DNA from: Cyclobacteriaceae bacterium
GTDB taxonomy: Bacteria > Bacteroidota > Bacteroidia > Cytophagales > Cyclobacteriaceae
Assembly (NCBI GenBank): GCA_025350305.1
Contig: JANXYC010000020.1
Span: 1 to 43,481, forward strand
Length of the DNA: 43,481 nt
Direction: 5' to 3'
Both the position numbers and the translations under genes were made by a program. The notes under the pieces were generated by a model. That model made no database searches. It was not told the DNA's origin and worked only from the letters and a program-made list of their open reading frames with translations. Below, in pieces: positions 17,319-24,206 of this stretch (the first letter of the stretch is position 1; each line of letters begins with the position of its first letter).

Positions 17319-17339
17319 GGGTTTAAACCCGTGGCAATT
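17281..17339. repeat. REP-like element with a 30-base perfect palindrome
   Basis: Bases 17310-17339 form a perfect palindrome whose halves are AATTGCCACGGGTTT and its reverse complement. Just left of it, TGGACT-AA-AGTCCA (17281-17294) forms a second small hairpin. The GCCACGGG...CCCGTGGC palindrome with a neighbouring GGACTAAAGTCC hairpin is a pattern I recall as repetitive in Bacteroidota genomes. A solitary GACTTTAGTCC lies at 28590-28600. Confidence 0.8.
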
Positions 17340-17417
17340 TTGTAATATTTGAAAGGCACTTCTTTGATGTTTAGCTATTTTTGATTTTCTGTTATAGTAT
17401 ATTGCGTGATATGAATT

Positions 17418-17439
17418 AAGGGCGTCTCTTCCATATAAC
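17418..17439 (+). repeat. Solitary end of the type I repeat
   Basis: AAGGGCGTCTCTTCCATATAAC matches the first 22 bases of type I copies with one or two differences, but the palindromic core does not follow. It is a truncated copy or the left end of a larger element closed by the repeat at 17556-17650. Confidence 0.65.
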
Positions 17440-17555
17440 GAATTTATGATGTTGGAAATCAGGATGGTGCAAATAGTCAGTTTTGGAGTTCAAATCGTCC
17501 GAATCATTCATTTTGTTATTAATTTATCAAAGCCTTTGGTCGCCAATTGGTGGGG

Positions 17556-17650
17556 TCTAAAACTCCTTGTACCCTTCTCTCCCGACTATCGGGACGGAGA
17601 AGGGTGACGGGTTGAGGCCATAAAAGGCAAGATTTTTAGAGATGCCCTTA
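17556..17650 (-). repeat. Interspersed palindromic repeat, type II, copy C
   Basis: Read on the minus strand this begins AAGGGCATCTCTAAAAATC and ends GTTTTAGA. It aligns along most of its length with copy D at 19412-19498. It differs by a small palindrome (TCCCGA-CTATC-GGGA) where copy D has only CTTCCGG in the core, so it is a hairpin inside a hairpin. Confidence 0.8.
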
Positions 17651-17664
17651 ATAAAGTTCCCTAA

Positions 17665-19401
17665 ATGATTGAGAGCGATTCTTCCCGTGTAAATATCAAT
17701 ACTGGTACTGGCAGTACAGAGAACACGTATGATGCCATCGTCATTGGCTCCGGTATCAGTGGAGGATGGGCGGCGAAGGAACTTTGCGAGCATGGTGTGA
17801 AAACGTTGGTGCTGGAGCGCGGAAGAAATATTGAACACCTGAAGGACTATCCAACGATGTCGAAAGATCCGTGGAAATTTCAACACCGTGGACAAATGAC
17901 AAAGGATTTTTTGAAAGAAAACCCGCTGATCAGTAAAGCGGCCGGCTTTGGTGAGGGCACAGCGCATTTTTTTGTAAAAGATAAGGATCATCCCTACGAG
18001 CAGGAGAAACCGTTTGATTGGATTCGTGGCTATCAGGTAGGCGGAAAATCAATCATTTGGGGGAGGGCTTGCCAACGCTGGAGCAACTTCGAGTTTACTG
18101 CTCCCTCACGCTATGGTTATGGACTTGATTGGCCCATTCGATACGATGACGTTGCACCCTGGTATTCGCACGTTGAAAAATTTATTGGCGTTTGCGGAAA
18201 TAACGATGGCGTGGAGGGCATGCCCGACGGTGAGTTTCTTCCACCGTTTGATTTGAATTGTGTTGAGAAACATCTCCAGCAAAAAGTAAAGGAGAAATAC
18301 GGCAGGCACCTTGTACAAGGAAGATGGGCGCACCTGTCTGAACCAAAAGACATTCATACCGAGCAAGGACGAGGCCGTTGCCTTTCCAGAAATCTATGCA
18401 TGCGTGGATGCCCTTACGGGGGATATTTCAGTTCGGTTTCATCTACCCTTCCGTGGGCAAGCAAAACAAATAACCTTACGATCCGGCCATTTTCGGTTGT
18501 GCACAGTGTTATTTATGACGAACAGAAAGAGAAGGTCACGGGTGTGCGCGTTATTGACACTAATACAAAAGTGATAACGGATTATTTTGCCAGGATCATT
18601 TTTGTAAACGCTTCAGCCCTTAACAGCAGCCTTATTTTATTGAATTCTACCAGCAGGCGTTTCCCGAATGGATTGGGCAATGATAGTGAAACCCTCGGCA
18701 AGTATGTTGGTTTTCACCTCTATCGCGGGTCGGTAAGCGCTGACATTGACGGGTTTGAAGACACGTACTACTATGTTAGAAATCCGACGGAGCCAATTCT
18801 GGCCAACTACAGAAATTTGCATAAACAGGATACTGACTATGTAGGTGGCTTCACCACTTTCTTAAGTGCGTATCGATCAAGAGGTGACTTTGAACAGGGC
18901 CAAGTCGCGATAGGAGAAGACTTTAAAAATGCAGCGTCATTGCCCGGAGGATGGAAAGTCCATATGTACATGCAAGGAGAAACTATTCTTAAAGAAAGTA
19001 ATCATGTTCGCCTGAGTACAGACAAGAAAGATCAGTGGGGCATCCCTCTTTTGGTAACGTCGGTGGGATATGATGAGAATGATGAAAAAATGATTAAGGA
19101 TTTTCTCATGGAAAGTACAAGCATGCTGGACAGTGCCGGATTTAAAAATATTCGCGCCAAAGATAATAAGCAGGCTCCCGGTCTGGACATTCATGAGATG
19201 GGCGGCATGCGGATGGGTGCCGATCCTAAAACCTCCATGTTGAATAAATGGAATCAGTTGCATCATTGCAAAAATGTTTTTGTCACGGATGGAGCCTGTA
19301 TGACAAGCACTGGAAACCAAAGTCCATCCATTTTATATATGGCTTTGACAGCGCGCGCGGCTAACTTTGCTGTGGAAGAGATGAAAAAAGGAAACCTCTA
19401 A
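17665..19401 (+). CDS. GMC family flavoprotein, probable glycoside/glucose 3-dehydrogenase large subunit
   Basis: The 578-residue protein has an N-terminal FAD Rossmann motif (VIGSGISGG, about 26-34, with the ribose-binding ER at 51-52), a GYQVGGKSIIWG segment, a Cys-rich stretch (GRGRCLSRNLCMRGCPYGG, about 235-253) and a C-terminal GMC part with IHEMGGMRMG, which supplies the catalytic His, and STGNQSPS. This pattern fits the gluconate dehydrogenase/LacA-like group that works with a Gluconate_2-dh3 small subunit. That subunit is encoded next but one repeat-filled gap away. With the DUF1080 gene downstream, oxidation of glycosides at C3 is the best reading; gluconate or another sugar acid remains possible. 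It has no signal of its own, so export bound to the Tat-bearing small subunit is likely. No cytochrome c partner gene is in the window. Confidence 0.85.
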   Translation: MIESDSSRVNINTGTGSTENTYDAIVIGSGISGGWAAKELCEHGVKTLVLERGRNIEHLKDYPTMSKDPWKFQHRGQMTKDFLKENPLISKAAGFGEGTAHFFVKDKDHPYEQEKPFDWIRGYQVGGKSIIWGRACQRWSNFEFTAPSRYGYGLDWPIRYDDVAPWYSHVEKFIGVCGNNDGVEGMPDGEFLPPFDLNCVEKHLQQKVKEKYGRHLVQGRWAHLSEPKDIHTEQGRGRCLSRNLCMRGCPYGGYFSSVSSTLPWASKTNNLTIRPFSVVHSVIYDEQKEKVTGVRVIDTNTKVITDYFARIIFVNASALNSSLILLNSTSRRFPNGLGNDSETLGKYVGFHLYRGSVSADIDGFEDTYYYVRNPTEPILANYRNLHKQDTDYVGGFTTFLSAYRSRGDFEQGQVAIGEDFKNAASLPGGWKVHMYMQGETILKESNHVRLSTDKKDQWGIPLLVTSVGYDENDEKMIKDFLMESTSMLDSAGFKNIRAKDNKQAPGLDIHEMGGMRMGADPKTSMLNKWNQLHHCKNVFVTDGACMTSTGNQSPSILYMALTARAANFAVEEMKKGNL

Positions 19402-19411
19402 GACCATATTT

Positions 19412-19498
19412 AAGGGCGTCTCTAAAAACTCCTTGTACCCTTCTCTTCCGGAGAAGGGTGACGGGTTGAGGCCATAAAAGGCAAGGTTTTTAGACGCC
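19412..19498 (+). repeat. Interspersed palindromic repeat, type II, copy D
   Basis: The ends GGCGTCTCTAAAAAC and GTTTTTAGACGCC are inverted copies apart from two extra bases. The core CCCTTCTCTTCCGGAGAAGGG is nearly palindromic. It starts only about 10 bases after the GMC stop codon, so it forms the 3' untranslated region of that gene or a processing site inside the operon. Confidence 0.85.
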
Positions 19499-19554
19499 AC
19501 CATCGCGGATAAGACTTTGATAAAAGAATAACAGAAAAATGCGTCTAAGGAAAG

Positions 19555-19660
19555 CTTCAAAAACTCCTCGATTCTTCTCCTCCGGAGAAGGTGGGATGAG
19601 GCCAATGAAAAGGTGTTTTTGAAGCTTTCTGAAACCGTGTTATATGGAAGAGATGCCCTT
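19555..19660 (-). repeat. Interspersed palindromic repeat, type I, copy B
   Basis: This is the inverted, 105-of-106-identical partner of 1537-1642. On the plus strand, AAAGCTTCAAAAAC (19551-19564) and GTTTTTGAAGCTTT form perfect 14-base arms. It ends 12 bases before the ATG of the small-subunit gene, so it makes up most of that gene's leader if transcription comes from the GMC gene. Confidence 0.9.
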
Positions 19661-19672
19661 AATTTAATATTG

Positions 19673-20248
19673 ATGAAAAAAATAACCAGAAGAGAAGCAA
19701 TCACCACATCGGCCCTTGTGCTTGGTGGAACCCTGGTTGGTAGTCAGGTTCTTTTGACGGCCTGCAGTGCGCCTAAAAAAGGGACTGGACTATTTAGTGT
19801 TGATGATATTAAAATCCTGGATGAAATTGGCGAGACTATTTTGCCTGCTACAGCCTCATCCCCTGGTGCCCGGGAAGCCAGCATTGGTAAGTTTATGCAA
19901 ATCATGGTTACGGATTGTTTCGACTCAGACAATCAGAAGGTATTTTTAGAAGGTATTATCAAACTGGATGATTTTAGTAGAACGACGTATAACAAGAAAT
20001 TTATGAACCTTTCGGGACCAGAAAAGCAGGATCTTTTAGTCGCGGTCGACGAGGAGGCCAAAAAGTATTGCCACAATAAACCAAAGAATGCTCCCCGTCA
20101 CTATTTTTCACTGATGAAGGAGCTTACTATGAAAGGATATTTTACCTCTGAACCGGGAGCAACAAAAGCGTTACGGTATGTTCCAATACCCGGCAGGTAT
20201 GATGGTTGCGTTGACTATGCAAAGGGTGATCCCGCTTGGGCAACTTGA
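19673..20248 (+). CDS. Gluconate 2-dehydrogenase subunit 3-family Tat lipoprotein
   Basis: ATG 19673 gives 191 residues. The N-terminus has a twin arginine (TRREAITTSALVLGG) and a lipobox (LLTAC, Cys at about 31), so it should be exported folded and lipid-anchored. The body matches the Gluconate_2-dh3 family: FSVDDIKILDEIGETILPAT, then FMQIMVTDCF, and a C-terminal PIPGRYDGCVDY. Such small subunits chaperone and export GMC flavoproteins, here the one encoded at 17665-19401. An upstream in-frame ATG at 19613 lies inside the repeat and is unlikely to be used. Two palindromic repeats now separate it from its partner gene, an unusual arrangement for subunits of one enzyme. Confidence 0.9.
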   Translation: MKKITRREAITTSALVLGGTLVGSQVLLTACSAPKKGTGLFSVDDIKILDEIGETILPATASSPGAREASIGKFMQIMVTDCFDSDNQKVFLEGIIKLDDFSRTTYNKKFMNLSGPEKQDLLVAVDEEAKKYCHNKPKNAPRHYFSLMKELTMKGYFTSEPGATKALRYVPIPGRYDGCVDYAKGDPAWAT

Positions 20249-20326
20249 AAGCCACAGATTGTTAATTCATAATTTGTGGTAATCTGCGTACTCAGTGGTG
20301 TTTTTTATAATTTAACATAAAAGCTT

Positions 20327-21034
20327 ATGCGTCTACTATTTATACTCGCCGGTGTTTTAATTTTAACATCATTCAAAGAATCATCGCAAGGAGAAGACCC
20401 TCAAGGAGAATGGATTCAATTGTTTGACGGAAAAACCACAAAAGGATGGCATTCCTACGGTAAGAAAGCAGCGGGCGATGCCTGGAATGTTCAGGATAAT
20501 GCGTTGCATCTTATCCAGGGAGAAAAAGACAATTACCAAACCAGAAATGGAGGCGATTTAGTAACCAACGACGCGTTTGACAATTTTGAATTGAAACTGG
20601 ATTGGAAGATTTCAAAGAATGGAAACAGTGGTATTATTTTTTACGTGAAGGATGATCCGGAGGCGTACAAAGAAACATGGCAAACGGGTATTGAAACCCA
20701 GGTTCTTGATATTTCAGGGAATGAAGATAGTAAGAGCTTTAAACACGATGTTGCGGACTTGTATGATCTGGTCCCGTCTAGTTCTAATCCCGCAAAACCG
20801 TTTGGTGAATGGAATCGCGTTCGAATAAAAAGCAAGAATGGTAATTTAGAAATCTGGTTAAATGACGTTCGCGTGATCGCTACTACTCTTTGGGACGATC
20901 ATTGGAGAGAATTGGTCAAGAGCAGTAAGTTCCGGGATATGCCTGGTTTTGGAATTTTTAAAGAGGGTCATATCGCTCTGCAAGATCATGGAGCCGAAGT
21001 GTGGTACAAAAATATAGTGATTCGAAAGTTGTGA
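20327..21034 (+). CDS. DUF1080 (3-keto-disaccharide hydrolase family) exported protein
   Basis: At 235 residues this is a single DUF1080 domain after a short signal peptide (MRLLFILAGVLILTSF). Typical marks are WIQLFDGKTTKGWHSYG (about 28-44), NFELKLDWKISKNGNSGI (about 86-103) and the late GHIALQDHG. The fold is a concanavalin-like beta-sandwich. Studied members cleave 3-keto-glycosides, so a place after the GMC 3-dehydrogenase makes sense: one enzyme oxidises C3 and this one breaks the glycosidic bond. Which sugar is used is unknown. Its TGA overlaps the ATG of the Gfo/Idh/MocA relic by one base, which shows that the two were once translated together. Confidence 0.88.
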   Translation: MRLLFILAGVLILTSFKESSQGEDPQGEWIQLFDGKTTKGWHSYGKKAAGDAWNVQDNALHLIQGEKDNYQTRNGGDLVTNDAFDNFELKLDWKISKNGNSGIIFYVKDDPEAYKETWQTGIETQVLDISGNEDSKSFKHDVADLYDLVPSSSNPAKPFGEWNRVRIKSKNGNLEIWLNDVRVIATTLWDDHWRELVKSSKFRDMPGFGIFKEGHIALQDHGAEVWYKNIVIRKL

Positions 21035-21378
21035 TGAAAAAAATTAACGTAGCAATTCTGGGTGCGGGCTTTATCAGCGACATCCATGTAGAGAGTTATC
21101 AACGATTTGTACCGGAAGGCAGGTAAGCATATCATTGTTGAAAAGCCCCTTGCCGTGACACTGGAAGAGGCCGATAGCATGATTGCCGCCTGTAAAAAGG
21201 CCAATGTTGCGTCCTGAACGATAAGCAGCCCCTCGTGACAGGTGAAGATGGAAGGGCTGTGCTGGAGGTAATTTATGCGGCCTATGCATCGGCGCGGGCA
21301 GGGAAGAAAATTAATCTTCCGTATTTCCCAAAAGTTAAGAAAGCAATTGATCTCTGGCATTTTGATGTGCCAGTATAA
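21034..21378 (+). pseudogene. Gfo/Idh/MocA oxidoreductase reduced to three fragments
   Basis: Three pieces of one family are recognisable. Piece 1, from ATG 21034, reads MKKINVAILGAGFISDIHVE and SYQRFVPE, which is the NAD-binding Rossmann start. Piece 2, from about 21116 in another frame, reads KAGKHIIVEKPLAVTLEEAD and SMIAACKKANV, the EKP motif region normally about 60 residues further on. Piece 3, from about 21214, reads LNDKQPLVTGEDGRAVLEVI and ends IDLWHFDVPV at TAA 21376-21378, the normal C-terminus. The middle catalytic and sheet domain is gone. About 345 bases remain of an expected 1000. In related cassettes such a dehydrogenase would reduce or interconvert keto-sugars. Confidence 0.85.
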
Positions 21379-21397
21379 GATTTACTTTCAAAATCCG

Positions 21398-22132
21398 CTA
21401 ACGAGCTTTGATCAATTTGAAAGCTGCAGCGCTATCAATAAAGACCTTGCCATTCGAGTGCTTTCTGATAAATGTGGCCGGTAGATTTTCGGAAATATTT
21501 TCTTCCAGCGATCTTTTTATTATCGCTGCTTTTTCTCCACCATTTGCAACCAGTAAAACTAATTTTGTTTCCAGGAAATGTTTCAACCCCAACGTAATAC
21601 CCTGTTTCAACACCACTGCTCCATTAAAATATTTTTGTCCCACGTTTTGCGTCATCTCATCCAAATGGATGACGTGCGAATAAAGGTTGGGCGATACGCC
21701 AGGCTCGTTGAAACCAACATGCCCATTCATTCCGATTCCTGCTAGCATTAAATCAATTCCTCCTAAACGGCGAATCGTTTCATCCATCGAGTGGCATTCG
21801 TTTGGCAGGTCCTTTGACAAAGCATCGAATAAGTGAATACGGGCGGCGCTAATTCCCAATGGCCGAAACACATTCGTGTCTAAATAATAATGACAACTGC
21901 CCGGATTGCTGGGTGGAATCCCGACCCACTCATCCAATCCTATGAAGTGTGCCTTTGAAAAATCGACCCCGGATTGCGTGGCTTCATTGGTCAGCAGTGC
22001 ATAGGTGCGCTTCGGACTATCGCCAGTCGCCAGACAGAACACCGCATTAGGTTTCCGTTGAATCACGCCTATAATTTCTTTGGCCGCACGAAGCGATAAC
22101 CCTTCGTAGTTGTCAAATATCTCGAGTTTCAT
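21398..22132 (-). CDS. nagB: Glucosamine-6-phosphate deaminase family protein
   Basis: The 244-residue protein has the NagB layout: CLATGDSPKRTY (phosphate loop, about 33-44), FIGLDEWVG (about 63-71, catalytic Asp) and GIGMNGHVGFNEPG (about 132-145, catalytic His). The Asn before GH is as in Gram-positive NagB enzymes, not a defect. The reaction is glucosamine-6-P to fructose-6-P plus ammonia. It overlaps the stop of the upstream PfkB kinase gene by an ATGA junction, so the two are translated together and probably act on the same sugar. A related aminosugar phosphate isomerase is the alternative. No NagA deacetylase is near. Confidence 0.85.
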   Translation of the reverse strand: MKLEIFDNYEGLSLRAAKEIIGVIQRKPNAVFCLATGDSPKRTYALLTNEATQSGVDFSKAHFIGLDEWVGIPPSNPGSCHYYLDTNVFRPLGISAARIHLFDALSKDLPNECHSMDETIRRLGGIDLMLAGIGMNGHVGFNEPGVSPNLYSHVIHLDEMTQNVGQKYFNGAVVLKQGITLGLKHFLETKLVLLVANGGEKAAIIKRSLEENISENLPATFIRKHSNGKVFIDSAAAFKLIKAR

Positions 22133-23241
22133 GCAGAAATTTTATAATTCGAATCTAACGTAGCCAATAATTCCTCTATCGTAGGACTTTTGCAAGTTTG
22201 TAAATAATGACCGGCTGTTGCATGACCGAATTCGAGGGATGTTGTGATGTCCAGTTGCATGAGCCTGGCGGCACAGAAACCCGCATTAAAATTATCTCCT
22301 GCTCCTGTTGACAGCACAGGGTTTTTTATTTGAATACTTTTCTTTTTGTGAAGGCCATCAGCGTTCCATGCAAGTGCCTGTTTTGAATAGTGTATCAAAA
22401 CAGTTTCTATGCCCAGTAGTTCAAATAGTGTCCCACCTATCTTTTCAATTTGCTGTTCAGACTTGGACGCTCCGGTCAAGGCTTCATAAGCAATGGTTGC
22501 TTCATTTAGATTTAGGCTTAACACGACTTCCCAATATTGGCTAAATGATTTTAACAAAGCCAATGCCTCAAGGATGTTCGGATGGCTTCGCCTTGAGCAA
22601 TCCGAAAGATCAAAGAACCCGGTTGGTCTTTTTTCTGTCACTGGAATGTTAGGAAGTATTTCCAACAACAAACCTTTCCAGAGTTCTGTGGCGTTATCCA
22701 ATTCACTCCAGTTTACGATAGCAATCAAATCACGGGCGGTGAAGAGCGTGGCGAGCGCTGGAATTCCGATTGCATTTTTAATGGTATTCCAATCTGATTT
22801 GTTCAGGCTCTCCATTTGCGCCAATAGTATTTTTCCATCGCTAAACTCCAATGCTGTGCTTATGCCTGGATTGGCAAACGTATGCAAGTGGGTATTTGCC
22901 GACATGTGCAGAAAGACCGGATGGATGTCCGGATAACCAAAAGACCCGATGCAGGAAGGTTTGAATCCAAGTTGCCCAAGAGCATTGGCCATGATGGGCA
23001 TATTGCCTCCGAGTTTGGTAATGCGTCCTTCCAGCTCCAAAGAAAAATTTTTTCCACTTTTTTCAACAGTATAGTTTCCAAATTCACGGATGGACTCAAA
23101 ATATGTGGATTGTTTAGCATCCTTTTGGCGGATAACCCTGACGATTGTATCGACAAAGCCATCGAAGCCTAAGGTTATCGCCTTCCCTGAAAAGTGATAA
23201 GCGTTGGTTTTGAGGTGTTCTTTTAGTGGCAACGTATGCAT
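22129..23241 (-). CDS. PfkB family carbohydrate kinase
   Basis: ATG 23241 gives 370 residues (MHTLPLKEHLKT...). An in-frame extension upstream lacks family character. The start of the fold is ITLGFDGFVDTIVRV and then LGGNMPIMANALGQLG (substrate side). The C-terminal PfkB signature is LSTGAGDNFNAGFCAARL (about 314-331), where the catalytic Asp of GAGD is present; the usual Asp of DTTGAGD is Ser. At 370 residues it is longer than ribokinase or fructokinase (about 300). Coupling by ATGA overlap to the nagB-like gene suggests phosphorylation of an amino sugar, but the closeness to nucleoside phosphorylases leaves nucleoside or ribose kinase open. Substrate not assigned. Confidence 0.85.
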   Translation of the reverse strand: MHTLPLKEHLKTNAYHFSGKAITLGFDGFVDTIVRVIRQKDAKQSTYFESIREFGNYTVEKSGKNFSLELEGRITKLGGNMPIMANALGQLGFKPSCIGSFGYPDIHPVFLHMSANTHLHTFANPGISTALEFSDGKILLAQMESLNKSDWNTIKNAIGIPALATLFTARDLIAIVNWSELDNATELWKGLLLEILPNIPVTEKRPTGFFDLSDCSRRSHPNILEALALLKSFSQYWEVVLSLNLNEATIAYEALTGASKSEQQIEKIGGTLFELLGIETVLIHYSKQALAWNADGLHKKKSIQIKNPVLSTGAGDNFNAGFCAARLMQLDITTSLEFGHATAGHYLQTCKSPTIEELLATLDSNYKISA

Positions 23242-23421
23242 GCTTTCAAGTTGTTGGATGGCGAAAATTCCGAAAATTCTAGAATATACTTCCCGGCACA
23301 AAATTCTGCTGACCCAAAGAAGGCAGGGCTGTTACAACGAAAAAGAAAAATAGGGTGAGGCTTTGCATGGACAGGAATTAGAATTGTAGTAGGGTAGTAA
23401 GCTTAAATTCTCCAGACAATA

Positions 23422-23434
23422 TTTTAGAGACGCC
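23422..23434 (-). repeat. Solitary end of the palindromic repeat family
   Basis: TTTTAGAGACGCC matches the right-hand end of type II copies (TTTTTAGAGATGCC and TTTTTAGACGCC). No core or second arm is near. It sits just downstream of the deoD stop codon. Confidence 0.45.
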
Positions 23435-23443
23435 CGATTGTTA

Positions 23444-24145
23444 TTAGGTAGCAATCTCAAGCGCCACTTTCATCATATCCATAAACTTACTTTCCCTGTC
23501 TTTTGAGCTAGAAAATTTTCCTGTAATGATGTTATCGCTTACGGTTAAGATTGAAAGTGCTTTCACCCCCGATCGTGCAGCAATCGTGTAAAGAATGCTC
23601 GTTTCCATCTCCACTCCAAGTACGCCATGCTCTGCCCAAATATTCCATCGATTGGAATCCTGGCCGTAAAAGGTGTCTGTACTGAAAATATTTCCCACCA
23701 ATGGAGAAAGATTAAGTGACTGGGAAATTTTGTATGCATGGGACAAGAATTCAAAATCCGCCGTTGGCGCATAGTCCATCCCATTGAAATGGATTTTGTT
23801 GGTACTCGAATCACTGGAAGCACTCATCGCCAAAATAACCTGTCCTAACTCGATATCTTTTTGAATCGCCCCGCACGTACCTACCCGTATAATGTTTTTC
23901 ACACCATATTCAGCTATCAGTTCGTTGACATAAATTGATGTGGAAGGAATTCCCATTCCGGTACCTTGAATGGAAACTCGTTTTCCCTTGTAGGTACCGG
24001 TGTATCCAAGCATACCGCGCACTTCGCTGTAGCAAGATGTTTTTTCAAGAAGGGTCTCGGCAACATGTTTTGCCCTCAGTGGGTCACCGGAAATCAAAAC
24101 AGTCTGGGCAATGTCACCAACCTTTGCTCCAATATGAACGCTCAT
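23444..24145 (-). CDS. deoD: Purine-nucleoside phosphorylase, DeoD type
   Basis: The 233-residue length and order of motifs match bacterial hexameric PNP. Seen are [22 protein letters not shown] (with Gly-Asp phosphate contact), [27 protein letters not shown] (phosphate Arg), GVEMETS (ribose contact) and LTVSDN (the Asp that protonates the purine). It splits inosine, guanosine, adenosine and deoxy forms with phosphate to base and (deoxy)ribose-1-P. It is divergent from a second nucleoside phosphorylase with 61 bases between them, and close to deoC, which handles the deoxyribose product after phosphopentomutase (not in the window). Confidence 0.96.
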   Translation of the reverse strand: MSVHIGAKVGDIAQTVLISGDPLRAKHVAETLLEKTSCYSEVRGMLGYTGTYKGKRVSIQGTGMGIPSTSIYVNELIAEYGVKNIIRVGTCGAIQKDIELGQVILAMSASSDSSTNKIHFNGMDYAPTADFEFLSHAYKISQSLNLSPLVGNIFSTDTFYGQDSNRWNIWAEHGVLGVEMETSILYTIAARSGVKALSILTVSDNIITGKFSSSKDRESKFMDMMKVALEIAT

Positions 24146-24156
24146 ATTATTTTCAA

Positions 24157-24188
24157 TTTGAAATGACAGTCAAATTATAATAGATTTG
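24157..24188 (+). promoter_or_regulatory. Consensus Bacteroidota promoter of the second nucleoside phosphorylase
   Basis: TTTG (24157-24160), a spacer of exactly 20 bases, and TAGATTTG (24181-24188) match the -33/-7 consensus at every fixed position. The predicted start near 24194 gives a leader of about 13 bases to ATG 24207. This is the best promoter in the window and supports the taxonomic assignment. Confidence 0.7.
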
Positions 24189-24206
24189 GCTCTCTAGCAA
24201 GGGCGT

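Larger units (their letters stand above)
17340..17664. other. Repeat-filled gap before the GMC gene
   Basis: This gap has no gene. It holds a solitary repeat end at 17418-17439 and a type II palindromic repeat at 17556-17650 in opposite orientation, so that AAGGGCGTCTCTT and AGAGATGCCCTT face each other about 230 bases apart. The enclosed 116 bases (17440-17555) are AT-rich and unassigned. Confidence 0.6.

Noticed and set aside
21398..22132. Loss of the catalytic Asp in the NagB GNDGH motif
   Set aside because: Asn at that place (NGH) is normal in Gram-positive type NagB enzymes, and the other catalytic residues are present.
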